Below, piece by piece: positions 11,082-20,736 of a stretch of 64,000 nt of DNA. The position numbers were made by a program, and so were the translations under genes. The stretch's first letter is position 1. Every line of letters begins with the position of its first letter. The DNA comes from Pasteurellaceae bacterium RH1A (GTDB lineage Bacteria > Pseudomonadota > Gammaproteobacteria > Enterobacterales > Pasteurellaceae): NCBI GenBank assembly GCA_012221805.1, contig CP015195.1, positions 310,001-374,000 on the forward strand, in the 5' to 3' direction. The notes under the pieces are model-generated. The model was not told where the DNA came from. It was given only the letters and a program-made list of their open reading frames with translations, and made no database searches.

Positions 11082-12607
11082 CTACCCCGCCAACCGCTGC
11101 AAGAGCCTGTCCATGGCTCGATAGCCCAAGGCTTCGGCTAAATGAGCCTGTTGAATATCCCTTTCTCCTGCTAGGTCTGCAATGGTGCGGGAAACCTTGA
11201 GAATACGGTGGTAGGCTCGAACCGATAGCCCCAGCTTGGTCAAGGCATTTTCCAAGAAGAGGGCTTCCCTGTTGCCAATGGCACAATCCCGTTCAATTTC
11301 CTTGGTGGTCAGTTGGGCATTGATCTTGCCTGCCCGAGCCAGTTGAATTTCTCTCGCCTTAAGAACCCTCTCCTTGACCTGAGCCGTAGTTTCGCCTCGG
11401 TTGTCCGTATTATTTTGCAAGGCCCCTTGGGCAGAAGAGGTACTTCAATGGACAGATCAAAGCGGTCTAAAAAAGGCCCTGACAAACGGTTGAGGTAACG
11501 CATGACCTGCTGGGGCGAGGCTCGATTATGGGTGCCCTGATAATGGCCGGTCGGGCTGGGGTTCATGGCGGCAATCAGCTGAAAGCGGGCAGGGAATTGC
11601 ACCTTGGCATTGGCCCGGGAAATGATGATTTCGCCCGACTCCAGGGGCTGGCGTAGGGCATCCAGTACCTTGCGTTCAAACTCAGGCAACTCATCTAAGA
11701 AAAGAATGCCGTTATGGGCCAGGGAGATTTCACCCGGTTTGGGGATGGTTCCTCCGCCCACCAGGGCCACCATAGAAGCCGAGTGATGGGGGGAACGGTA
11801 GGGCCTTTGCTTCCAGTTGTGGAAATTAAGTTCGTTCTGCACCAGGCTGGCCACGGCAGCAGTTTCAATAGCCTCATCATCGCTCATTTCAGGCAGGAGA
11901 TCGGCCAGGCGGCTGGCCAACATGGTCTTGCCCGTGCCGGGTGGGCCTAAAAAGAGCAGGTTATGCTGGCCGGCAGCGGCAATCATCAGGGCTCGCTTGG
12001 CGTGCTCCTGGCCGATAATATCAGTCAAGTCCCGGCTGATAAGCGGGGTATTTTGGGCATTTTTTTGCGGAAGTTGCTGGGCGATGGGCAGGCTGTCCCG
12101 ATTATTGAGGAAATTGACCACCTGCAAGAGGGAGGCGGCACAGAAGGTCTGGGTATTGGAAACCAAGCTGGCCTCGTTGCTGTTGGAGCGGGGCAGGATC
12201 AGCTCCCGCTTGGCGGCTTTTGCTGCCAGGGCAGCTGGAATGGCTCCGTGCACTCCTCGCAAAAAGCCAGTCAGGGCCAGTTCGCCCAAAAATTCAAACT
12301 GTCGTAGCTTGTCGCTGTCGATTTGGCCGGAGGCTGCCAAAATCCCAATAGCGATGGGCAGGTCAAAGCGGCCACCCTCTTTGGGCAGATCGGCCGGAGC
12401 CAGATTGACGGTAATCCGCCTGGCTGGGTATTCAAAATTAGCATTGAGCAGGGCACTGCGGACCCGATCTCGGGCCTCCTTGACCGTGGTTTCAGGCAGG
12501 CCGACCAGGGTCAGGCCGGGGTTGCCGTTACTCATATGCACTTCAATGGTGACCAAGGGGGCTTCTACCCCGATAGAGGCTCGGCTATAGACAATGGCAA
12601 GAGACAT
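11082..12607 (-). pseudogene. comM: comM (Mg-chelatase-like AAA+ helicase), frameshifted
   Basis: ComM/YifB is a hexameric branch-migration helicase used in natural transformation. The 5' part (12607 down to about 11423) encodes the Lon-protease-like N-terminal domain and the AAA+ core with Walker A GPPGTGKT and Walker B GILFLDELPEF. The last roughly 110 residues (NNTDNRGETTAQVKERV.. to ..MDRLLQRLAG) continue in another frame. The break is in a G run (CCCC at 11423-11426 on the + strand): one more base restores the family reading VPLLPKGALQNNTDNRGE. Start ATG 12607. As written the product would lose the C-terminal domain. It could be genuine loss, a slippage tract, or a sequencing error. Confidence 0.9.
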
Positions 12608-12681
12608 GGCTTTTCCTTTTGCAAAAATTTTGGCTTTTTTACCCGCTTGCCCCGCTCAAGAAAAGGGGCAATCTTTATTTT

Positions 12682-12697
12682 TTCGATCCAGATCGAA
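12682..12697 (-). promoter_or_regulatory. CRP-S-type (Sxy-dependent) site upstream of comM
   Basis: TTCGATCCAGATCGAA, a perfect 16-bp palindrome flanked by T and A runs, centred 82 bp upstream of the comM start codon. It matches the Pasteurellaceae competence-regulon CRP-S motif (TGCGATCYRGATCGCA type, with C replacing T at the core) rather than the ordinary TGTGA..TCACA site. It lies between divergent comM and ubiF and could act on either; comM is the known competence-regulon member. Confidence 0.7.
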
Positions 12698-12776
12698 AAA
12701 TTGAAAAAATCTGCGTGCCAAAAAGGCCCATTGGGCATAAACTTAAGCATTTTCAGTTTTGAAACAAGAGGGAAAT

Positions 12777-13940
12777 ATGCAGCAAGATGTGATTGTCGTC
12801 GGTGGTGGCATGGTGGGAGCGGCCACGGCCTTGGGCCTGGCCAATTTGGGGCTAAAAGTGGCACTTTTGGAGAAACACCCCCTGCCGACCTTTGAGCCTG
12901 GCCAGCCCTATGATTTACGCATTTCTGCCATTAGCGTTACCTCAGTCAAACTGTTGGAAAAACTTGGTGCCTGGCAGGCCATTGAAGCCATGCGGGCCAG
13001 CCCCTATGATGGCCTGGAAACCTGGGAGATAGAGGGCTTTGATACGGCCTTTAAGGCGGAGGAAATCGGCCTAGACAAGCTGGGCTTTATGGTGGAAAAC
13101 AAGCTGATACAAATTGCCCTCTGGCAGGCCTTGGCGGATTTTTCCAACTGCCAGCAAGCGGTCGGTTTTTCCCAACTTTCTGCAAGTTTCCATGATGGGC
13201 TTTGGCAGGTTAGGGCGGATGATCAGATCTTCTCCGCCCCGCTGGTCTTGGCCTGTGATGGGGCTAATTCTCAAGTCCGCCAATGGGCTGGGATTGGTTT
13301 AACCTCTTGGAACTATCGCCAGCACTGCTTGCTGGCCGTGGTCGATACTGAAGCCGCCCAACAGTCTGTTACCTGGCAGCAGTTCTACCCTTCAGGCCCT
13401 CGGGCTTTTTTACCGCTTCTCGGCAATCAGGCCTGCCTGGTCTGGTACGACAGCCCAGAACGGATCAACCAACTCAAACAGCTTACGCCTGAGGCCTTAA
13501 CAGAGCAAATCCACAGCCATTTCCCGCCTCGTTTGGGGCGAATTAAGGTGCAAAAAGCAGGGGCCTTCCCCCTTACCCGCCAGCACGCCCAGCACTATTT
13601 TAAGAATGGCATTGTGCTTTTGGGCGATGCGGCTCACACCATCAATCCTCTGGCCGGCCAAGGGGTAAATCTAGGCTTTAAGGATGTGGCTGCCCTGCTG
13701 GAGATCTTTGAAAAGGCCCTCAATAAGGGTGAGGACTTGCACAGCCCTGAGGTCTTAAAACGCTATGAAAAACAACGCCGAGCGGATAATTTGCTCATGC
13801 AAACCGGCATGGATGTCTTTTACAAGGCCTTTAAAACTGATTTACTGCCAGTCAAAATCGCCCGTAATTTGGGGCTGATTGTGGCCGAAAGGGTCAAGCC
13901 CTTGAAGAAATGGGCTTTGAAGTACGCCATTGGCCTATGA
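12777..13940 (+). CDS. ubiF: 3-demethoxyubiquinol 3-hydroxylase UbiF
   Basis: FAD-dependent monooxygenase of aerobic ubiquinone biosynthesis, 387 aa. N-terminal FAD motif VVGGGMVGAATALGLANLGL, the DG motif LACDGANSQVRQWAGIG, and the GD motif GIVLLGDAAHTINPLAGQGVNLG. The residues around RISAISVTSVKLLEKLGAWQAIEAMR and the end MRNLGL..LKKWALKYAIGL-type tail match UbiF better than UbiH or UbiI. Start ATG 12777 has GAGGG 6 nt upstream. The 3' end overlaps the convergent XRE gene by 6 bp. Confidence 0.92.
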   Translation: MQQDVIVVGGGMVGAATALGLANLGLKVALLEKHPLPTFEPGQPYDLRISAISVTSVKLLEKLGAWQAIEAMRASPYDGLETWEIEGFDTAFKAEEIGLDKLGFMVENKLIQIALWQALADFSNCQQAVGFSQLSASFHDGLWQVRADDQIFSAPLVLACDGANSQVRQWAGIGLTSWNYRQHCLLAVVDTEAAQQSVTWQQFYPSGPRAFLPLLGNQACLVWYDSPERINQLKQLTPEALTEQIHSHFPPRLGRIKVQKAGAFPLTRQHAQHYFKNGIVLLGDAAHTINPLAGQGVNLGFKDVAALLEIFEKALNKGEDLHSPEVLKRYEKQRRADNLLMQTGMDVFYKAFKTDLLPVKIARNLGLIVAERVKPLKKWALKYAIGL

Positions 13941-14171
13941 TGTTTCGGCCAGTTGAGCTTCCACGGCTTTAAGCATATCTGAGACTGAGCAATTCAGCCC
14001 TCGTGCCAGCTTAAATAAGGTGGTAAGCGAGGGTTGCTGCTGGCCTAGTTCTAATTTACTGATGTAAATTCGTTGCAAATCGGCCTCAAACCCTAATTCT
14101 TCTTGGGTGAGATTGGCTTGCTTGCGTAAGGCTCTTAGGGTTTTGCCAAAGGCGATAAGGGTTTGTTCCAC
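13935..14171 (-). CDS. XRE-family helix-turn-helix regulator
   Basis: 78 aa DNA-binding protein: HTH residues about 10-65 (LRALRKQANLTQEELGFEAD..YISKLELGQQQPSLTTLFKLARGL). GTG start at 14171 with AGGAG 7 nt upstream on the minus strand. It is divergent from the lipoprotein gene at 14277, and a perfect 6-bp-arm palindrome lies over its own RBS, so autoregulation and control of the lipoprotein gene are both plausible. No toxin partner is seen next to it. Confidence 0.88.
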   Translation of the reverse strand: MEQTLIAFGKTLRALRKQANLTQEELGFEADLQRIYISKLELGQQQPSLTTLFKLARGLNCSVSDMLKAVEAQLAETS

Positions 14172-14180
14172 GGGGTTTCT

Positions 14181-14194
14181 CCTACAGTTGTAGG
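14181..14194. promoter_or_regulatory. Candidate operator for the XRE regulator
   Basis: CCTACAGTTGTAGG: inverted 6-bp arms CCTACA/TGTAGG with a 2-bp spacer, overlapping the ribosome-binding site of the XRE gene and lying 82 bp upstream of the divergent lipoprotein gene. Small XRE proteins typically bind such palindromes; binding here is inferred. Confidence 0.5.
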
Positions 14195-14276
14195 AATTTC
14201 AACAGCGTGTTATATTTCAGTCTTCATATAGGTGTATGAATTTAATCTTTTACCCTCAATCTTTTAGGAGAAAAAC

Positions 14277-15716
14277 ATGAAAATCCAAAATCTTGCAACC
14301 CTTTTATTGCTAAGTTTTGGCTTGGCAGCTTGTGGCAGTTCTGGCAATTCAAATGGCGATGAGGTTAATCGCTTAAAACAAGAACTGTCGGAAACAGGCA
14401 AAAAATTAGAAGAGGAAACGGCTAAAATGGCCCAAGAAACTAAAGAAAAAGAAGAGGCACTCAAGCAGCTTGCCAATAAAGAGGCGGAGCTTAAACAGTC
14501 ACAAGATCAGGCCAAGCAAACTTCCGACCAACTCAAACAGGAGCAGGCAAGATTGGCTGCGGAAATTGCAGAAAAACGCCAGGCTTTGGATCAATTAACG
14601 GCCAAGCAGAAGGTATTAGATCAAACCAAAAACGATCTGAAAGCAGCAGAGGAAAAGTTACGCCAAGTTGAATTAATGAGCCAAGGTGAAAGCCTTGCCA
14701 AACAAAAGGCCTTGAAGGATTTAGATAATGCCAAAGAAGCTGTGAAATTAGCGGAAGAAAAGTTGAAATTAGAGGCAGAAAAACTCAAGCTTAGTCAAGA
14801 TCAGGTAACCAATTTGACAAGAGCGAAAGCTGAGGTTGAGGCTGATTTAGCCAACAAGGAGCAAGAGCTAAAATACCTTAATAGCAAATTGCAAGTTTTA
14901 GAAAAGGAAAAGCAGGCTCAATTACTTGAGGCAGAAAAACTGGCGGTAGAAAAGCAAAGAGTGGCGGAGGAAAATGCTCGGTATATTGAGGAAGAGAAGG
15001 CCTGGTTTAAATCTCAAATGGGTAGTGAAGAGATGGATAAGTGGCGTAATTACGGTAATAAATTTAATGTAGAAACACGGAATTTTTCTTATATAGAGGT
15101 GGATGGTAAAAAAATGGATGTTGATCGTAATTTACCATTTGAGAGAAAGGCTGGTTCTAGAATATATTTTGGGCAAGATCGTGGGTATGTACAGAACTAT
15201 TCGGCTGTATTGGGCCGTGTACGTGATGCTCGAGTAAGTAAAGATGGGGAAACCACCTCTTCTCGTTTTACGATTGATAGTGTAATTGGAGATTTGACTT
15301 CAAGTGATGTGGTTGCCCAAACCAAAGGAACGGCAAACTATCAAGGTATTGCATTTGGTGCTTATGGGGTAGGTAACTTTGCCTATACGGTTGATTTTGA
15401 TAATAAATCAGGATCAGGCAGCATTAAAAATTTGGTTGATGTGGCTGATGTTTCAGATGTGGTACTGCATGAAGGTAAGATTGACGGCAATATTATTCAA
15501 TCAAGCGTAGTAACTGAAAATCCTTTCTATAAGGCGGAGGGAGCATATGGCCCTGTTTCAGGCACTTATACCCTAGGCCTCTATGGCCCGAATGCTGAGG
15601 AAGTCGCAGGTCGAGTAGTTTTTGATAATGTGCCAAATTCCATGCGCCGTGCAAACCTTAAAACCCCAGAGGGTGGAAATACGGCTCATATTGGTTTTGC
15701 TGGCACAAAACAATAA
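14277..15716 (+). CDS. Lipoprotein with coiled-coil stalk and fHbp/TbpB-like C-terminal beta domain
   Basis: 479 aa. Lipoprotein signal peptide with lipobox LAAC (Cys19). Residues about 28-245 are an almost uninterrupted Lys/Glu/Ala-rich coiled coil. Residues about 330-479 resemble the C-terminal beta-barrel of neisserial factor H binding protein: NYQGIAFGAYGVGNFAYTVD, then GTYTLGLYGPNAEEVAGRV and terminal HIGFAGTKQ (fHbp ends ..GIFGGKAQEVAGSAEV..IGLAAKQ). This suggests a surface-exposed adhesin or host-protein binder held away from the membrane by the stalk. RBS TTAGGAG before the ATG. Ligand unknown. A shorter paralogue lies at 36534. Confidence 0.8.
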   Translation: MKIQNLATLLLLSFGLAACGSSGNSNGDEVNRLKQELSETGKKLEEETAKMAQETKEKEEALKQLANKEAELKQSQDQAKQTSDQLKQEQARLAAEIAEKRQALDQLTAKQKVLDQTKNDLKAAEEKLRQVELMSQGESLAKQKALKDLDNAKEAVKLAEEKLKLEAEKLKLSQDQVTNLTRAKAEVEADLANKEQELKYLNSKLQVLEKEKQAQLLEAEKLAVEKQRVAEENARYIEEEKAWFKSQMGSEEMDKWRNYGNKFNVETRNFSYIEVDGKKMDVDRNLPFERKAGSRIYFGQDRGYVQNYSAVLGRVRDARVSKDGETTSSRFTIDSVIGDLTSSDVVAQTKGTANYQGIAFGAYGVGNFAYTVDFDNKSGSGSIKNLVDVADVSDVVLHEGKIDGNIIQSSVVTENPFYKAEGAYGPVSGTYTLGLYGPNAEEVAGRVVFDNVPNSMRRANLKTPEGGNTAHIGFAGTKQ

Positions 15717-15727
15717 GATGTTTGACG

Positions 15728-15774
15728 ACAAGCGGGTCAAATCTGCAAAAAACTTGCAAATCTGGCCCGCTTGT
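15728..15774. terminator. Inverted uptake-signal pair acting as bidirectional terminator
   Basis: Two uptake signals in opposite orientation (ACAAGCGGGTCAAATCTGCA and its near-complement ending CCCGCTTGT) form a long hairpin between the convergent lipoprotein gene and coaA. Inverted uptake-signal pairs are known to double as terminators in Pasteurellaceae. Confidence 0.7.
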
Positions 15775-15778
15775 TGCC

Positions 15779-16717
15779 TTATTTACGTAGCTTAACGGTT
15801 TCGATTTCGTGGTTTTCACCCTTGACCAAGATGAGGTTGGCCCGTTCTCGGCTGGGTAGGATATTTTGGCGTAAATTCAAGCCGTTGATTTCATCCCAGA
15901 TGGTGGAGGCGGTGGTAATGGCTTCCGCTTCCGTGAGTTTGGAATAGTGGTGGAAGTAGGCGTTGGGGTCGGAGAAGGCGCTGCGGCGGAACTTGAGGAA
16001 GCGGTGAATGTACCACTTTTTCAAGAGGGCTTCGTCAGCATCAACATAGACAGAAAAGTCCACAAAATCAGATACAAAAACATTATGCGGGCTGGAAGGG
16101 TAGTTCATTCCACTTTGTAGGACGTTGAGGCCTTCTAAAATCACGATGTCGGGCTGATCGACTGTGTTGAATTTATCGGGAATGATGTCGTAGGTCAGGT
16201 GCGAATAAATCGGGGCCTGAACCTTGCGTTTGCCAGATTTGAGATCGGAAACAAATTCCACCAAGCGGTGGATGTCGTAGGACTCGGGAAAGCCCTTTTT
16301 CTTGAGCAGGTTTTTCTCGGTCAGGGTTTTGAGTGGGTATAAAAAACCGTCAGTGGTGATTAAATCCACTTTTCTATCATGTGGATAGTGGGAAAGCAGG
16401 GCCTGCAAAATACGGGCCGAGGTGCTTTTGCCCACCGAAACGCTGCCGGCAATGCTGATAATATAGGGCACTTTTGGCGGTTCAACCCCTAAAAAGCGGT
16501 GCAAAACCGCTTGGCGTTGCAGGTTTTCATCTATGTAGTAGTTGATTAAACGGGCCAGGGGCAGGTAAATAGTGCGGACTTCTTCTAAGGAGAGGTCTTC
16601 GTTAAAGCCTTGTAGGGGTTTGAGATCTTGTTCGGTCAGTTTGAGGGGAACAGATTTTCGCAATTCCGCCCATTGTTGGCGGTTAAAGGTTAAAAAAGGA
16701 CTGATTTTGTGGCTCAT
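15779..16717 (-). CDS. coaA: Type I pantothenate kinase
   Basis: Phosphorylates pantothenate, the first step of coenzyme A synthesis, in the cytoplasm. 312 aa, the usual length. P-loop [12 protein letters not shown], and the type I signature segments [28 protein letters not shown]. Start ATG 16717 ([19 protein letters not shown]). Monocistronic; its 3' end faces the lipoprotein gene. Confidence 0.96.
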   Translation of the reverse strand: MSHKISPFLTFNRQQWAELRKSVPLKLTEQDLKPLQGFNEDLSLEEVRTIYLPLARLINYYIDENLQRQAVLHRFLGVEPPKVPYIISIAGSVSVGKSTSARILQALLSHYPHDRKVDLITTDGFLYPLKTLTEKNLLKKKGFPESYDIHRLVEFVSDLKSGKRKVQAPIYSHLTYDIIPDKFNTVDQPDIVILEGLNVLQSGMNYPSSPHNVFVSDFVDFSVYVDADEALLKKWYIHRFLKFRRSAFSDPNAYFHHYSKLTEAEAITTASTIWDEINGLNLRQNILPSRERANLILVKGENHEIETVKLRK

Positions 16718-16879
16718 GGCCCGTTCTCAATAATGGTTTGGCAGAAATGGATAAGTTAAATATTACAATATAATGGCAGGAAAGGGGCATAAATTCAGGT
16801 GATTTTGTTAAAAAAACGGCCGTTTTGCATAATTTAAAAGCAAAAGAAGTGATTTTTTTAGAATTTTTGAAAAAAGTGC

Positions 16880-16907
16880 TTGCACGAATTCCAGAAATCC
16901 CTAAAAT
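16880..16907 (+). promoter_or_regulatory. Promoter of the tRNA-tufB operon
   Basis: -35 TTGCAC (16880-16885), 16-bp spacer, -10 TAAAAT (16902-16907), followed by a GC-rich ACGCACC discriminator typical of stringently controlled stable-RNA promoters, 28 bp before the first tRNA. Confidence 0.75.
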
Positions 16908-16934
16908 ACGCACCACTTGCTTACGACATGTAAC

Positions 16935-17010
<76 letters not shown>

Positions 17011-17041
17011 GCTTGAGTGTAACAAGTATCAAAAATCGTGT

Positions 17042-17126
17042 GGAGGGATTCCCGAGCGGCCAAAGGGGGCAGACTGTAAATCTGTTGGCTCAGCCTTCGA
17101 AGGTTCGAATCCTTCTCCCTCCACCA
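17042..17126 (+). tRNA. tRNA-Tyr (anticodon GTA)
   Basis: 85 nt including CCA. Acceptor GGAGGGA/TCCCTCC, anticodon loop CTGTAAA with GTA, class II variable arm, T-loop GGTTCGAATCC. Confidence 0.97.
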
Positions 17127-17162
17127 TTCCTTTATGCTAATGGGACAGATGAATTTAGAACG

Positions 17163-17237
17163 GCGGGCATCGTATAATGGCTATTACCTTAGCCTTCCAA
17201 GCTAATGACGCGGGTTCGATTCCCGCTGCCCGCTCCA
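17163..17237 (+). tRNA. tRNA-Gly (anticodon TCC)
   Basis: 75 nt including CCA. Acceptor GCGGGCA/TGCCCGC, anticodon loop CTTCCAA with TCC, T-arm GGTTCGATTCC. Confidence 0.97.
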
Positions 17238-17240
17238 AGC

Positions 17241-17316
17241 GCTGATATAGCTCAGTTGGTAGAGCGCACCCTTGGTAAGGGTGAGGTCGGCGGTTCAAAT
17301 CCGCCTATCAGCACCA
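17241..17316 (+). tRNA. tRNA-Thr (anticodon GGT)
   Basis: 76 nt including CCA. Acceptor GCTGATA/TATCAGC, anticodon loop TTGGTAA with GGT. Only 3 nt separate it from tRNA-Gly, so the cluster is processed from one transcript with tufB. Confidence 0.97.
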
Positions 17317-17391
17317 CTCTCTTTATTCTCTTAAACATTTCATAAAACAGTCAGATTCTTTTGGTTAATGTGGTAACGTAAACCATCGTAA

Positions 17392-18603
<1,212 letters not shown>

Positions 18604-18630
18604 TTGATGGTCTAAGAGACAAACCAAAAG

Positions 18631-18658
18631 AAGGCAGAGAGAAATCTCTGCCTTTTTG
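18631..18658 (+). terminator. Intrinsic terminator of tufB
   Basis: AAGGCAGAGA-GAAA-TCTCTGCCTT followed by T5GT5; identical to the one after tufA. Confidence 0.95.
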
Positions 18659-18667
18659 TTTTTGGGG

Positions 18668-18774
18668 ACAAGCGGGTTGAAAGCTGAAGAAATTTGCAAG
18701 AACCTATTCTGTAAATACAAGCAGTCCTCTTTCCCTAAAAACTTGCAAAAAAAACTAAAAATTCCCCCGCTTGT
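18668..18774. repeat. Pair of oppositely oriented uptake signals
   Basis: ACAAGCGGG..TTTGCAAG at 18668-18700 and the reverse copy ACTTGCAAAA..CCCGCTTGT at 18741-18774. They lie between the tufB terminator and ftsP. No gene in this stretch. Confidence 0.75.
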
Positions 18775-18838
18775 ATAACATTCCCGCCTGATATTTGTTA
18801 GACTTTCTTCCCTCTAGCACTTTCAAAGAAGATAAGAT

Positions 18839-20245
18839 ATGACCCTTTCCCGCCGCCAATTTTTGCAAAAAACTGCCCTTGCTGCAGGGCTGATCGGCCT
18901 GCCTGCTCCGCTTTTGGCTCAAGATAGGCCTGCTTTAAAAATTCCGCCTCTGATTGAGGTTGGCCGTGGCCGGCCGGTGAGGCTGGACTTCCGCCCTGCT
19001 CAAACCCAGTTTAATCAGGGTAAGTTGGCCGATGTTTGGGGGGTGAACGGCCAATATCTGGGGCCTACGGTGCGGGTGCGTTCAGGCAACTTTATTAAGC
19101 TGACCTACAACAACAGCCTGCCCCAGGCCTTGTCTGTCAATATTCAGGGGCTTTTAACCCCAACTGAGATGCTGGGTTCCAAACAGCGTAAGATTGAGCC
19201 TAAGGCTAGCTGGTCGCCCATTGTTAATATCAACCAGCCGGCGGCTACAGCCTGGTACCATGCCAGCACCCTCTTTAATTCCGCCTTTCAGACCTACCGT
19301 GGCCTTGCAGGCCTGTGGATGATTGAAGATGAGAACAGCCGCAAGCTCAAGCTGCCCAATCAATACGGGGTCAATGACATTCCGCTGATTTTGCAGGATC
19401 AGCTTATTAACACTCAGGGTGTGCAGGTGCTGGATAACCAGGCACCGCAGTTTTTGGGCAACCGCCTCTTTGTGAATGGGCAGGAGTCGCCGCATTTGGT
19501 GGTCTCCCGTGGCTGGGTGCGGCTGCGTATCGTCAATGCTTCCCTTTCTCGGGCCTATGATTTGGCCTTGGACAATGGCCAGCCTCTTTACCTGATTGCA
19601 ACTGGCATGGGCATGTTGGCCGAGCCGCTGGCCCAGGAGCGGATTTGGCTGGCCCCATCCGAGCGGGTAGAGGTTTTGGCCAATCTTAACGAGGGCGGCC
19701 AGGTGTCTCTGATTACCGGCCAAAAGCGGGGGATCTTGGACAAGGTCAGCCAGCTTTTTGCCGATAATGACTACCTCAAAGATAATGTGATTTTAGAGCT
19801 GCGGCCTGAGGGCTTGGTGTCGGTCTTCACCGATCTGCCCCAGCTTACGCCAATCAATCTAGATGACTTTAAGCTCAAAATTGACCAAGAACGCAAGTTC
19901 AACCTCCGCCCGCTGGATCGTACCATCAACCAACAACGCTTCGACCCTAAACGGATCGATTTTACCGTCAAGCAGGGCAGTGTGGAACGCTGGTATTTAA
20001 GCTCGGTCGATCCTATTGGCTTTAATATCCAGGGCGCCAAGTTTATTGTGGAAACACGCTCTGGCAAGCAGGAGTCCATTAAAAAACTGGCCTGGCAGGA
20101 CACGGTCTGGCTCAACCCTAATGAATTGGTGACCATTTTGGTCAAGTTCGATCACAAGGCCAGTCAGGATCTGCCTTTTAGCTATGGGGTGACGGATCTG
20201 ATGTTAGCCGATAAGGGAGCCATGGGCCAGTTTACTTGCGAATAA
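18839..20245 (+). CDS. ftsP: Cell division protein FtsP (SufI), multicopper-oxidase fold
   Basis: 468 aa periplasmic protein that stabilises the divisome under stress in E. coli. Twin-arginine signal [25 protein letters not shown]. Three cupredoxin-like domains with MCO spacing, but the copper-ligand His residues are absent (for example AWYHAS where oxidases carry HxH), as expected for FtsP. RBS GAAGATAAG. Start ATG 18839. Confidence 0.9.
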   Translation: MTLSRRQFLQKTALAAGLIGLPAPLLAQDRPALKIPPLIEVGRGRPVRLDFRPAQTQFNQGKLADVWGVNGQYLGPTVRVRSGNFIKLTYNNSLPQALSVNIQGLLTPTEMLGSKQRKIEPKASWSPIVNINQPAATAWYHASTLFNSAFQTYRGLAGLWMIEDENSRKLKLPNQYGVNDIPLILQDQLINTQGVQVLDNQAPQFLGNRLFVNGQESPHLVVSRGWVRLRIVNASLSRAYDLALDNGQPLYLIATGMGMLAEPLAQERIWLAPSERVEVLANLNEGGQVSLITGQKRGILDKVSQLFADNDYLKDNVILELRPEGLVSVFTDLPQLTPINLDDFKLKIDQERKFNLRPLDRTINQQRFDPKRIDFTVKQGSVERWYLSSVDPIGFNIQGAKFIVETRSGKQESIKKLAWQDTVWLNPNELVTILVKFDHKASQDLPFSYGVTDLMLADKGAMGQFTCE

Positions 20246-20264
20246 AGGGAAAATCCACACCGCT

Positions 20265-20565
20265 TGTGGATAAGTTGTGAGAATAATGGGTGAAAGCCTA
20301 GGATAGTTAAGCTAAGACATTGATTTTAAATAGCTTACTGACATGTTTCTGTTTGCCCTTTTTGAGATGAAAGTCCCTATTTTTTGCTTATAAGATAGGC
20401 AAAAAAGCAAGCAAATTTGCTTTCCATCCAGGCCTGGGGATTTATCCGAACCAACTGTGGATAATCTTGTGATAGATCTGATTAAAGTCCGTGAATTATT
20501 TTGAATAAGGATCGAGATCCTTAAAATAGATCATATAAAACAAAGAGTTATAGCGCTGTGAATAA
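20265..20565. other. DnaA-box cluster in a 490-bp gene-free stretch (candidate oriC)
   Basis: Between ftsP and purL there is no gene from 20246 to 20736. Three exact DnaA boxes in the same orientation (TGTGGATAA at 20265-20273 and 20456-20464, TGTGAATAA at 20557-20565), near matches at 20442-20450 (TTATCCGAA) and 20499-20507 (TTTGAATAA), and four GATC sites between about 20475 and 20532 in AT-rich DNA. This has the composition of an enterobacterial-type oriC. It could instead be a DnaA-titrating or regulatory region. No gidA or mioC neighbour is present to support oriC. Confidence 0.45.
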
Positions 20566-20658
20566 GCGGTTTTAGAAGGGGAAAATATTGGTTATTTTTT
20601 AATCTATATTGCTTTTGCTATAACCCCCCCTCGCAAGCGGGGGAGGAAATTTTTCCTC

Positions 20659-20697
20659 ACGCAAACGTTTTCGTTTTTCCTCAATTTCCGCTATAAT
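20659..20697 (+). promoter_or_regulatory. purL promoter with PurR operator
   Basis: ACGCAAACGTTTTCGT (20659-20674) fits the PurR box consensus at every fixed position. A -10 TATAAT lies at 20692-20697, so the box covers the -35 region (20669-20674), the classic repressor position. A GAGGAAA/TTTCCTC palindrome adjoins it at 20643-20658. Confidence 0.85.
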
Positions 20698-20736
20698 CCC
20701 CGCCAAATTTCCCTATTTTCTTTTTAGGATCACCCA

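Noticed and set aside
11817-12590. Long plus-strand ORF (257 aa) inside comM
   Set aside because: Shadow of the comM coding strand; low-complexity Arg/Ser/Ala-rich translation, no RBS, no recognisable motif.
12323-12895. Plus-strand ORF of 190 aa across the comM-ubiF gap
   Set aside because: Overlaps the comM 5' end and the ubiF start in other frames; translation shows no family features and no RBS.
20625-20658. CCCCC/GGGGG hairpin upstream of purL as an intrinsic terminator or riboswitch
   Set aside because: No T run after the GC stem, lies upstream of the purL -10, so it is not in the purL leader RNA; no known riboswitch fold recognised.
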